From Spirochaetales bacterium (GTDB taxonomy: Bacteria; Spirochaetota; Spirochaetia; ARS1246): a stretch of 5,093 bases of DNA. How positions within the stretch are numbered: position 1 is the stretch's first letter; every line of letters starts with the position of its first letter. Of the stretch, positions 1-5,093 are shown in pieces. Both the position numbers and the translations under genes were made by a program. The notes beneath the pieces are model-generated. The model was not told the DNA's origin. It saw only the letters and a list, made by a program, of their open reading frames with translations, and did no database searches. The stretch spans positions 1 to 5,093 of the forward strand of contig JABGPX010000314.1 of assembly GCA_018644745.1 (NCBI GenBank). The letters are read 5' to 3'.

Positions 1-552
1 CGGGTAGTGAAGGGTTACCACGCCTCTTCCATCTATTGAGAATATAACACCAAACAGTTTGCCGCCGGCATTGTATTTAATCTGAAGTAAGTCGTTTTCG
101 CTTGCTTTCGCATTGTTCCCGAGCTGCTCCACAGAACCAGAGACTTTACGATAGAGCACAATTGAAGGCTCTAATCCTTTTATTCTGGTCGTAGAATAAT
201 CCGGCACTAATGGATTCAGATCCGGGTCCTGTCGGAAAAGAAAAGGGCTCATACCGGCGATAATCGCAACGGCCGCCGCGGCAATTAGTATCCCGGCGCG
301 TTGCCGATTAAACCAGCTCGAAGGACCCTGCGATACGTTTGCATCTTCACTTTCCCCGCTCAGGCGGGCCTGTAACTTTCCCGCCATATCCTCCGGGGAG
401 TATTTCAAAAGAATTTCCCGGTCAGATTCTCTCAGGCTCTCTACAACCTCATCCAGATCCTGCATATTGAGCTGCTTCTTCTTACTCTCGGGTAGCTCAT
501 CGAGAAGAATCTGCTCAAGATAAAGGTCCGGTATCGATTTATTTTTCATCAT
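1..552 (-). CDS. ActD-like / putative anti-sigma membrane protein (C-terminus cut by window edge)
   Basis: This frame is open for 184 codons from ATG at 552 and has no stop before the left edge, so the C-terminus is missing. It begins one base after the sigma factor stop. An AGAGGTG ribosome site (563-557) lies inside the end of the sigma gene. Tandem ATGs (552 and 549) are both possible starts, and the second has the better spacing. The acidic N-terminus (residues 1-75) contains LEQILLDELPESKKKQL, which resembles the opening of many anti-sigma factors. No zinc-finger HxxxCxxC is visible. One membrane segment lies at about residues 86-106 (AGILIAAAAVAIIAG core). The outer part ends in LLQIKYNAGGKLFGVIFSID and a GRG-x4-LHYP stretch, like the DUF4384/ActD-like domain. 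I infer a membrane-anchored partner or output of the sigma factor. Direct sigma binding is unproven. Confidence 0.7.
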   Translation of the reverse strand, partial: MMKNKSIPDLYLEQILLDELPESKKKQLNMQDLDEVVESLRESDREILLKYSPEDMAGKLQARLSGESEDANVSQGPSSWFNRQRAGILIAAAAVAIIAGMSPFLFRQDPDLNPLVPDYSTTRIKGLEPSIVLYRKVSGSVEQLGNNAKASENDLLQIKYNAGGKLFGVIFSIDGRGVVTLHYP

Positions 553-553
553 T

Positions 554-1033
554 CTACACCTCTTGTAACGCGAGTCCGGATTTTCGTAGTGTACGCAACC
601 TCTTTCTGACGCCGGAAACCGATAAACCTGAGAGCTCCGCGGTCTCTTCAAGAGTCATCCCGTCGACATAGTGATAAACCGCCATCTCCCGGGTTCCCTC
701 TTTCTGACCACTGAACACGTGATCCAGAAAATGACCTGCAATAACACGTTCTTCAGGCTTATCACTTCCGGCGATCTGCTGAAGGAATGTATCCTCAGCA
801 TTCATCGGCGCCTTTTTGGCCTTACGCATCACATTGAGACACACATTAGTTGCGATTCGGTATAGCAAACTCGATGGCGCCGTATCATGGAGAGATTCCT
901 GCCGCCGAAGCACCTGAACGAAAACATCCTGCATCGCATCCAGCGCCATGTCCTCATCCCTTAAGAGAGCTCTGCATCGCCTTAAAACCATCGGTCCGTA
1001 CTTCCTATAAAACTGTTCGACATCTACTGCCAC
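554..1033 (-). CDS. ECF-type RNA polymerase sigma factor (sigma-70 family)
   Basis: This is a 159-residue protein, close to the usual ECF length. A sigma-2 domain spans about residues 8-72 (FYRKYGPMVLRRCRALL, then DAMQDVFVQVLRR and LLYRIATNVCLNVMRK, which match the core-binding and -10 recognition helices). A sigma-4 helix-turn-helix lies at about 115-152 (YVDGMTLEETAELSGLSVSG, followed by VRKRLRTLR). It should direct RNA polymerase to a specific promoter set. I chose GTG at 1033 because AGGAAG (1047-1042) sits 8 bases upstream. The longer frame from GTG at 1066 has no ribosome site and adds an unconserved-looking tail of 11 residues. The stop is one base before the membrane-protein gene, so the two are probably co-transcribed and translationally coupled. 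The family is clear. The signal it responds to and its target genes are not visible. Confidence 0.88.
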   Translation of the reverse strand: MAVDVEQFYRKYGPMVLRRCRALLRDEDMALDAMQDVFVQVLRRQESLHDTAPSSLLYRIATNVCLNVMRKAKKAPMNAEDTFLQQIAGSDKPEERVIAGHFLDHVFSGQKEGTREMAVYHYVDGMTLEETAELSGLSVSGVRKRLRTLRKSGLALQEV

Positions 1034-1078
1034 TAATTTTTCTTCCTTTCTCACTGTATGAAACACACAGGTTCATAA

Positions 1079-1091
1079 AAGGTGTCACCTT
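1079..1091. promoter_or_regulatory. 13-bp perfect palindrome in the sigma operon leader
   Basis: AAGGTGTCACCTT is a perfect inverted repeat of 6 bp around one central base. It lies 46 bases upstream of the chosen sigma factor start and downstream of its candidate TATAAT. The one-base centre argues against an RNA hairpin with a full stem and suits a dimeric DNA-binding protein. No regulator can be assigned. A single copy this short may also be chance. Confidence 0.3.
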
Positions 1092-1150
1092 ACATCACAA
1101 AATACCGAAATATAGTCCACTACGGCATCTCATTGACACAATAACGTTCC

Positions 1151-1179
1151 ATTATAGTAGTTTTTGGTAGTGACCTGAA
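1151..1179 (-). promoter_or_regulatory. Candidate promoter of the sigma factor operon
   Basis: On the minus strand a perfect -10 hexamer TATAAT lies at 1156-1151. A 17-base spacer upstream leads to TTCAGG (1179-1174), a poor -35. The transcript would have a leader of roughly 110 bases before GTG 1033, containing the 13-bp palindrome described separately. No convincing ECF-type promoter for autoregulation was found: a GGAAC lies just downstream at 1150-1146, but its spacing to a CGTA is too long. The -10 match is direct. That it functions as a promoter is inferred. Confidence 0.4.
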
Positions 1180-1213
1180 CCTTGGTGATTGCTAAAGCGA
1201 CAAAGTGAGTATT

Positions 1214-1228
1214 GCGCAAGCGTTTGCA
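1214..1228 (+). promoter_or_regulatory. LacI-type operator 1 (upstream of the repressor gene)
   Basis: GCGCAAGCGTTTGC (1214-1227) matches the two other operators of the window over 14 bp. It is an inverted repeat GCAA-n-CG-n-TTGC with the central CG typical of LacI-family sites. It lies about 80 bp before the repressor start and overlaps the possible -35 TTGCAT (1224-1229). This implies negative autoregulation. It could also affect the divergent sigma operon, but its promoter is about 60 bp away. Repetition of the motif at three promoters is the main support. Confidence 0.75.
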
Positions 1229-1252
1229 TTTTTCTCTTACCTATGATTAAAT
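1224..1252 (+). promoter_or_regulatory. Candidate promoter of the LacI-family gene
   Basis: TTGCAT (1224-1229), a 17-base spacer and TTAAAT (1247-1252) form a moderate sigma-70-type promoter whose -35 is overlapped by operator 1. An alternative -10, TATGAT (1242-1247), is a better hexamer but has no recognisable -35 at the right distance. Either choice places the operator on the -35 region. The leader to GTG 1306 would be about 45 bases. Confidence 0.4.
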
Positions 1253-1305
1253 GTCTTAATTGTGAGGGTCTAATTGTTTTTATGTCAGTTAGTTAGGGGT
1301 CAATT

Positions 1306-2304
1306 GTGGCAACATTGAAAGACATTGCAAAAGAACTGAATGTCAATATTTCCACCGTTTCACGGGCTCTAAACGACAGCAACGAAGTAGGAGATGAAAC
1401 AAAAAAACTGGTACAGGAGACAGCAAAAAGACTCCATTATGTCCCGAATCTATCTGCGCGGGCTTTGGTAGGAAAAAGCACAAAGCTTGTGGGTGTAATT
1501 GTCCCGGAGATCCGAAGCAACCATTACGTTCGAGTTATCAATCATATTGAGACCGAGCTGAAAAAACATCACTACTCGTTTATTTTCGGAAAAACAAATT
1601 TTAAACCGGAAAATGATATCTACTACCTCAATCTGTTCAGTCAAAGAAAGGTAGACGGGATAATAATTGCAGGTCCGGTTTTCAAGAACATAAAAAAAAC
1701 ATTTGATGAAATACAAAGTATCTATCACCGGCCGATATTGGTTATGGAGGCCTACATTGAGTACCCGAACTATGACTACGTTCAAATCGATAATGAATAT
1801 GGGATAGAAGAAGCGGTGCGGCACCTCGTCTCAAAAGGTATTCGAGTTTTCGGATATGTAGGAGACAAACTATCATCAACAATGCGGGTTCCATATTTTA
1901 AGGAAGCCCTGGCCAGCAACAGCCTTTCGCTTAAAAAGGAATTCATAAAAATAGGATCTGAGAGATTTGAGTTAGGTGGATATATGAGAATGAAAGAGCT
2001 GTTAGGGCAAAAAAAACTGCCGGAAGCAGTCTTTGCATCATATGATCACATGGCTCTGGGAGCAATGAAGGCAATACACGAAGCAGGATTGAAAATTCCA
2101 AAGGACATATCGATCTTTGGCTACGATAATATCAACGAATCAGAGTATATGTATAAATCACTGACAACCATCGCACCGCCGATAGAGGAGATGACGAAGA
2201 TAGGAATCAGCACTCTAATCGAAAAAATAGAAAACGATGGGGAAAAAACTATACGGCATATTTCTCTCAAGCCAAAGCTCATTGTAAGAGAGTCAACTAT
2301 TTAA
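1306..2304 (+). CDS. LacI/GalR-family transcriptional repressor
   Basis: At 332 residues this has the normal family length. The N-terminal helix-turn-helix is residues 3-23 (TLKDIAKELNVNISTVSRAL), with recognition helix ISTVSRALN. The hinge helix NLSARAL (48-54) has the leucine that inserts into the central CG step of the operator. A periplasmic-binding-protein-like ligand domain starts at LVGVIVPEI (61-69) and contains VDGIIIAGP (116-124), VFASYDHMALGAMKAI (242-257), and ISIFGYDN (268-275). It ends in the family's usual LTTIAPP...KLIVRES stretch. GTG 1306 is preceded by AGGGG (1295-1299) six bases away. Three matching operators lie before its own gene, the aminotransferase gene and the RraA-like gene, so I infer a local, autoregulated repressor released by a pathway metabolite. 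The effector is unknown. Sampled stretches are more AT-rich than the sigma operon. Confidence 0.95.
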   Translation: MATLKDIAKELNVNISTVSRALNDSNEVGDETKKLVQETAKRLHYVPNLSARALVGKSTKLVGVIVPEIRSNHYVRVINHIETELKKHHYSFIFGKTNFKPENDIYYLNLFSQRKVDGIIIAGPVFKNIKKTFDEIQSIYHRPILVMEAYIEYPNYDYVQIDNEYGIEEAVRHLVSKGIRVFGYVGDKLSSTMRVPYFKEALASNSLSLKKEFIKIGSERFELGGYMRMKELLGQKKLPEAVFASYDHMALGAMKAIHEAGLKIPKDISIFGYDNINESEYMYKSLTTIAPPIEEMTKIGISTLIEKIENDGEKTIRHISLKPKLIVRESTI

Positions 2305-2308
2305 CCAT

Positions 2309-2341
2309 TGATTATTTGGTGAATCAGCAAGTTGCTTTTTT
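2309..2341 (+). terminator. Weak candidate terminator after the repressor gene
   Basis: A short hairpin AGCA-AGT-TGCT (2326-2336) runs directly into six T residues (2336-2341). A second small stem TGATT/AATCA (2309-2313 with 2322-2326) precedes it. The stems are only 4-5 bp and AT-rich, so termination would be inefficient. Position between the repressor stop and the next promoter favours the call. Confidence 0.35.
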
Positions 2342-2342
2342 A

Positions 2343-2372
2343 TTGACAAAGCGCAAGCGTTTGCGTTAAAAT
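2343..2372 (+). promoter_or_regulatory. Strong sigma-70-type promoter of the aminotransferase operon
   Basis: Consensus -35 TTGACA (2343-2348), an 18-base spacer and -10 TAAAAT (2367-2372; TTAAAA at 2366-2371 would give 17) precede the aminotransferase gene. Operator 2 fills the spacer, so a bound repressor would exclude RNA polymerase. The leader is about 20 bases and carries AGGAGAA (2387-2393), seven bases before the ATG. Confidence 0.8.
2350..2366 (+). promoter_or_regulatory. LacI-type operator 2 (in the promoter spacer of the aminotransferase operon)
   Basis: AGCGCAAGCGTTTGCGT is identical over 17 bp to operator 3 in reverse orientation and shares 14 bp with operator 1. Its 14-bp core (2352-2365) pairs at six of seven positions around a central CG. 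Its placement exactly between -35 and -10 is a classic repressor position. Confidence 0.85.
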
Positions 2373-2400
2373 CGCTTAATTCACATAGGAGAACCATATT

Positions 2401-3540
2401 ATGATCGATACCCAAAAGCGATACACGCTGCTCATACCGGGCCCCACGGAATGCCCCGATTATGTCTTGAATGAAATGTCTATGCAGGTATTACCTCATT
2501 ATGAATCTGAATGGGGAGAAATTTATTGGGAAATAAACAGTGATCTGCAGAAAGTGCTGGGAACCAATAGTGACATATTTCCTATAAACGGCTCAGGAAC
2601 CTTTTCATTCGAGCTGTGCATGGCCAGCCTTTTACAGGAAGGTGATAAAGTGCTGGCCATCGCCAATTCCGCCTGGGGTGAAGGAATAGGTCAGGCGGCT
2701 GAACGATTTGGCGCCGAAGTCATATACGCCCAACACGAATGGTATGAACCGGTCCACCCGGAACAATTAATTCCGTACTTTGAAGACAATAACTTCGCTC
2801 TCGTGGTAGCGGTTCATCATGATACCGGAAGCGGTTTTCTGAATCCACTGGATGAAATCGGTGATGTCTGCCGGAGGTTTGACGTTCCTTTTTTGGTGGA
2901 CGCCGTATCCTCAGTCGGTGGAGTTCCATTCAAAATGGATGAATGGGGGGTGGATTTCTGCTGTACTTCGGTTCAGAAGTGCCTAGACTGCCCGCCCGGA
3001 ATAGCAATAGTTGGAGTAAGCAATAAAGCATGGAAACATATCGAGAAGGTCAAAAACATTCAACGGGGCCGCTATATGGACCTGAGATATTGGCGACAGA
3101 ATGCAATAGATCAACACGATACACATCCCAATATGGTAACTTCCGCCACCAATAATCTCATGGCGTTAAAGGCAAGCCTAAAACATATTCTTGCAGAAGG
3201 CCTTTCTGAACGTGAAGCAAAATACAGAAAATTCGGAACATTTTTTCGCAAAGGGCTCGAAAATATGGGGCTCCGAACCAAAGTAAGAGATGAATACTCT
3301 CCACTGCTTACTTATGTCGTTTTGCCCGACGGTATAGATTCGAAGGAACCAAGAGACTTCCTAAGATTCAAGTATAACATACTTACAGGCGTTGAGTTTC
3401 GTTTCGCGCATTTTGGATCTCAGGTTTCCTACAACTATCTCACGCTAGGGCTCGTCGGAATTGAGGATTTCCTTCGGCAGAAAGGGATAAAAATGCCATC
3501 TGAGAATATTTTAGAAGGATTGGAAGAGCTGAGGTCCTGA
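2401..3540 (+). CDS. Class V PLP-dependent aminotransferase (alanine/serine-glyoxylate or pyridoxamine-pyruvate type)
   Basis: This is a 379-residue fold-type I PLP enzyme, full family length, likely cytosolic. Landmarks in order: LLIPGPTECP (10-19) at the N-terminus; NGSGTFSFE (63-71), the phosphate-binding and substrate loop; HHDTGSGFLNPLDEIG (139-154); VDAVSSVGG (166-174), with the cofactor-pairing Asp167; and SVQKCLDCPPGIA (190-202), with Lys193 as Schiff-base lysine. EFRFAHFG (332-339) carries Arg334, in the position that binds the substrate carboxylate. The enzyme should move an amino group from a donor to pyruvate or glyoxylate. HHDT..SG and QKCL..PPG differ from the usual HxETSTG and SQKAL of serine-glyoxylate enzymes. 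They resemble what I recall of pyridoxamine-pyruvate aminotransferase, so the donor may be unusual. It is the first gene of a repressed operon with the flavin protein 22 bp downstream. Fold certain, substrate unknown. Confidence 0.93.
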   Translation: MIDTQKRYTLLIPGPTECPDYVLNEMSMQVLPHYESEWGEIYWEINSDLQKVLGTNSDIFPINGSGTFSFELCMASLLQEGDKVLAIANSAWGEGIGQAAERFGAEVIYAQHEWYEPVHPEQLIPYFEDNNFALVVAVHHDTGSGFLNPLDEIGDVCRRFDVPFLVDAVSSVGGVPFKMDEWGVDFCCTSVQKCLDCPPGIAIVGVSNKAWKHIEKVKNIQRGRYMDLRYWRQNAIDQHDTHPNMVTSATNNLMALKASLKHILAEGLSEREAKYRKFGTFFRKGLENMGLRTKVRDEYSPLLTYVVLPDGIDSKEPRDFLRFKYNILTGVEFRFAHFGSQVSYNYLTLGLVGIEDFLRQKGIKMPSENILEGLEELRS

Positions 3541-3562
3541 ATAACGAGTTGGAGCAGAATAG

Positions 3563-4189
3563 ATGATGAAGAAGCATTACACCCCTCACGATCGAAGCGT
3601 CCCCCAATCCGCTGAAGAGCCGTTTAAGACCCCAGGTTACGTTCCCGTGAGTGCGGCGCTTATCAGTGTGGCAGATACGGATACAGGTATCCCAAACATC
3701 ATGCCCCTGGTGGCCTGGGGATGGTACAACCGGCACCCCTTTCTCATTGGTGTCTCGATATGCGTTAAAGAATACAACAAGAATTATTTTGAGCGGGGGA
3801 CCTATGAAATAATGAGAAAGACCATGGACTTCGCTCTCAACATCCCCACGGAAAAACTGCGCGACAAGATTACGCGATCCGGCGAACTATCACGAAAAAA
3901 AAATCCAAAGGTCGACAAGTTCACGGAACTAGGTTTGACAGCTCTCCCTGGACAAAGAATAAAATCGCCCCATATCGCCGAATGTCCTCTCAGCTATGAA
4001 TGCGAAGTTCGGGCAATCGTAAACCTCGGATCACACGATTTATTCCTTGGAGAGGTAGTAGGCTGTGTCTCTGACGGTGAAATCATCGAAGTTCAAACGG
4101 TTCACGGCAACGATAATATCACCATGAAGCGAGAGGACGGCAGCAAACTTACACTGGAATGGTCCACTTTAATGAAGGTAAAAGAATAA
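3563..4189 (+). CDS. Flavin reductase-like FMN-binding protein (split-barrel, flavoredoxin type)
   Basis: This 208-residue protein spans the whole flavin reductase-like domain. PVSAALISVADTDTGIPNIM (28-47) and the WGWYNRHPFLIGVSI stretch (52-66) form the FMN-binding split barrel. FERGTYEIMRKTMDFALNIP (76-95), then SGELSRKKNPKVDKFTELGL (106-125) and HIAECPLSYECEVRAIVNLG (137-156), are blocks typical of the branch I know mainly from anaerobes. No signal peptide is seen. Relatives reduce free flavin with NAD(P)H or act as FMN electron carriers (flavoredoxin). Here it could supply reduced flavin to a partner enzyme that is not in the window. GGAG at 3551-3554 supports ATG 3563, with an adjacent second ATG at 3566. 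The 22-bp gap from the aminotransferase indicates co-transcription from the operator-2 promoter. The family is secure, the exact reaction is not. Confidence 0.9.
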   Translation: MMKKHYTPHDRSVPQSAEEPFKTPGYVPVSAALISVADTDTGIPNIMPLVAWGWYNRHPFLIGVSICVKEYNKNYFERGTYEIMRKTMDFALNIPTEKLRDKITRSGELSRKKNPKVDKFTELGLTALPGQRIKSPHIAECPLSYECEVRAIVNLGSHDLFLGEVVGCVSDGEIIEVQTVHGNDNITMKREDGSKLTLEWSTLMKVKE

Positions 4190-4245
4190 CACACAGCCGG
4201 AAAGCAAGCGATCAGCCTAATACATAACGAAATAATAATTTTATA

Positions 4246-4274
4246 TTGACAACCCAATCCCACTAGTCTAATCT
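4246..4274 (+). promoter_or_regulatory. Promoter of the RraA-like gene
   Basis: Consensus -35 TTGACA (4246-4251), a 17-base spacer and a weak -10 TAATCT (4269-4274) lie in the 124-bp gap after the flavin protein gene. Transcription would start near 4281, just before operator 3. The gap shows no clear terminator hairpin, so read-through from the upstream operon is also possible. Confidence 0.6.
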
Positions 4275-4283
4275 TCACATATT

Positions 4284-4300
4284 ACGCAAACGCTTGCGCT
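4284..4300 (-). promoter_or_regulatory. LacI-type operator 3 (between promoter and start of the RraA-like gene)
   Basis: ACGCAAACGCTTGCGCT is the exact reverse complement of operator 2 over 17 bp. It lies downstream of the -10, at or just after the expected start of transcription and two bases before the AGGAGAG ribosome site (4303-4309). A repressor bound here would block initiation or early elongation. Confidence 0.83.
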
Positions 4301-4313
4301 AAAGGAGAGAAAT

Positions 4314-5093
4314 ATGGACATAAAGGAACTCAAGAGGAAAGAAATAGACAGTAGGCTGAAAGACCGCGGATACGATGGCATGGACTATCCGCTCAACGTC
4401 CCGCCAAGACCTGAGAAAACGATATGCCTAGATATCGGCGATATTGAACGAGTCGAAAGGTTCAAGAAACTATACGGCGGCTGCGTTTCCGACGCAATGT
4501 TTCAGAATGGGATAGTTGGCACGATTCTTACTCATGAAATAAAACCGCTGAAGGCGCATGACGTTATCGCCGGAAGATGCGTTCCGGTAAAGTGGCATTC
4601 GGTAGCATCTGAAACTCACATGACGAAGGAACAGAAGAAAGAAAGAAAAGACCGGTGGGACCAGGAAGGTTCGCCTCAGAAGAAGATGCACCTTGCGGCT
4701 AAACCAGGGACGGTATTCGTATTTGATAACGGCGGCGATTGCCAAGCTGCCATCTTCGGCGATCTGAGCTGCAATCTGGCAAAATCGCGCGGCGCGGTTG
4801 GGGTGGTAAACGCGGGGTTGACGAGGGACTGCAGAATGATTTACGGCCTCGGTGACTTCCCGTATTTTACCCGTGGTACGACACCAAACGCCTATGGGGG
4901 CTGGCGGGTAATGGAGGTTAACCACCCAATTCACATTCAGGGACATCTCACCCACTACGTAATAGTAAATCCGGGCGACTTCATCTTCGGAGATGACGAC
5001 GGTCTGCAAATTATTCCCGGTGACTATATAGATGACGTATTGCTCGCAGCGGAGATTATTTTTGAAGATGAAATACCCTTGAGAAGAGATATC
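4314..5093 (+). CDS. RraA-family protein / HMG aldolase-like lyase (C-terminal end cut by window edge)
   Basis: The frame is open for 260 codons from ATG 4314 to the right edge without a stop. The start is set by AGGAGAG (4303-4309). After an N-terminal extension of about 50 residues come CVSDAMFQNG (57-66), PGTVFVFDNGGD (131-142), and FGDLSCNLAKSRGAVGVVNA (148-167) leading to GLTRD (168-172). FPYFTRGTTP (182-191) and NPGDFIFGDDDGLQIIP (219-235) follow. This is the RraA/4-hydroxy-4-methyl-2-oxoglutarate aldolase fold. Arg171-Asp172 are the conserved substrate- and metal-site pair of the aldolases. Family members cleave or decarboxylate oxo-acids to give pyruvate, while E. coli RraA instead inhibits RNase E. 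The pathway context and operator favour a catabolic enzyme. A lysine/arginine-rich insert at about residues 100-126 is longer than in compact RraA proteins. Most of the domain is present, so few residues should be missing. Confidence 0.88.
   Translation, partial: MDIKELKRKEIDSRLKDRGYDGMDYPLNVPPRPEKTICLDIGDIERVERFKKLYGGCVSDAMFQNGIVGTILTHEIKPLKAHDVIAGRCVPVKWHSVASETHMTKEQKKERKDRWDQEGSPQKKMHLAAKPGTVFVFDNGGDCQAAIFGDLSCNLAKSRGAVGVVNAGLTRDCRMIYGLGDFPYFTRGTTPNAYGGWRVMEVNHPIHIQGHLTHYVIVNPGDFIFGDDDGLQIIPGDYIDDVLLAAEIIFEDEIPLRRDI

Noticed and set aside
671..865. Plus-strand 64-codon frame inside the sigma factor gene
   Set aside because: It is antisense to the sigma-2/sigma-4 coding region with no start signals.
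1122..1150. ECF-type autoregulated promoter on the minus strand (GGAAC with downstream CGTA)
   Set aside because: The spacer is about 21 bases, longer than the usual 16-17, so the match is likely chance.
1133..1160. Plus-strand TTGACA followed by TATAGT as a promoter for the repressor gene
   Set aside because: The TTGACA at 1133 is only 14 bases from TATAGT (1154-1159) and about 150 bp from the gene. No acceptable spacing was found.
850..1170. Plus-strand open frame of 106 codons across the sigma factor gene and intergenic region
   Set aside because: It overlaps the sigma-factor gene on the other strand, lacks a ribosome site and its product is low-complexity and unrecognisable.
1450..1824. 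Minus-strand 124-codon frame inside the repressor gene
   Set aside because: It is antisense to the conserved LacI ligand domain and has no supporting signals.
2720..2929. Minus-strand 69-codon frame inside the aminotransferase gene
   Set aside because: It is antisense to the conserved PLP-enzyme core.
3440..3736. Minus-strand 98-codon frame across the aminotransferase/flavin protein junction
   Set aside because: It is antisense to two well-supported genes and crosses their junction.
4204..4210. GCAAGCG half-operator upstream of the RraA-like promoter
   Set aside because: There is no matching second half-site, and a 7-bp match is expected by chance. It could be an auxiliary site but is unsupported.
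4470..5009. Minus-strand open frame of 179 codons opposite the RraA-like gene
   Set aside because: The plus-strand frame here carries clear RraA-family motifs, a ribosome site and a promoter. The antisense translation shows no recognisable domain.

Overview
The window looks like part of a free-living bacterial chromosome. A spirochaete (Spirochaeta/Sediminispirochaeta-like) is my best guess. The guess rests mainly on the left-hand pair: an ECF-type sigma factor followed by a single-pass membrane protein whose C-terminus resembles the 'ActD-like'/DUF4384-type proteins I associate with spirochaete genomes. It is a tentative assignment. There are no RNA genes, CRISPR arrays, insertion sequences or phage genes.

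Left part (1-1033, minus strand): a two-gene operon. A 159-residue ECF/sigma-70-like factor is followed, after one base, by a predicted membrane protein that runs off the left edge. The start-to-start region between this operon and the next gene (1034-1305) is divergent. It holds a perfect TATAAT on the minus strand, a 13-bp palindrome in the sigma leader, and a LacI-type operator on the side of the regulator gene.

Centre and right (1306-5093, plus strand): a LacI-family repressor, then a class V PLP aminotransferase and a flavin reductase-like FMN protein separated by 22 bp. After a 124-bp gap with its own TTGACA promoter comes an RraA/HMG-aldolase-like protein, cut by the right edge.

The most informative signal is a repeated operator with core GCGCAAGCGTTTGC. 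It occurs three times and only in promoter regions: before the repressor gene (1214-1227), before the aminotransferase (exactly between a TTGACA and a TAAAAT), and before the RraA-like gene (between its promoter and ribosome binding site). The last two copies are identical over 17 bp in opposite orientations. This ties the four plus-strand genes into one probable local regulon controlled by the repressor, although the RraA-like gene has a separate transcription start. I infer a catabolic locus in which an amine or amino acid is transaminated and a carbon skeleton is handled by a metal-dependent lyase or decarboxylase. A flavin-linked redox step may also be involved. The substrate cannot be read from this window, and further pathway or transport genes may lie beyond the right edge.
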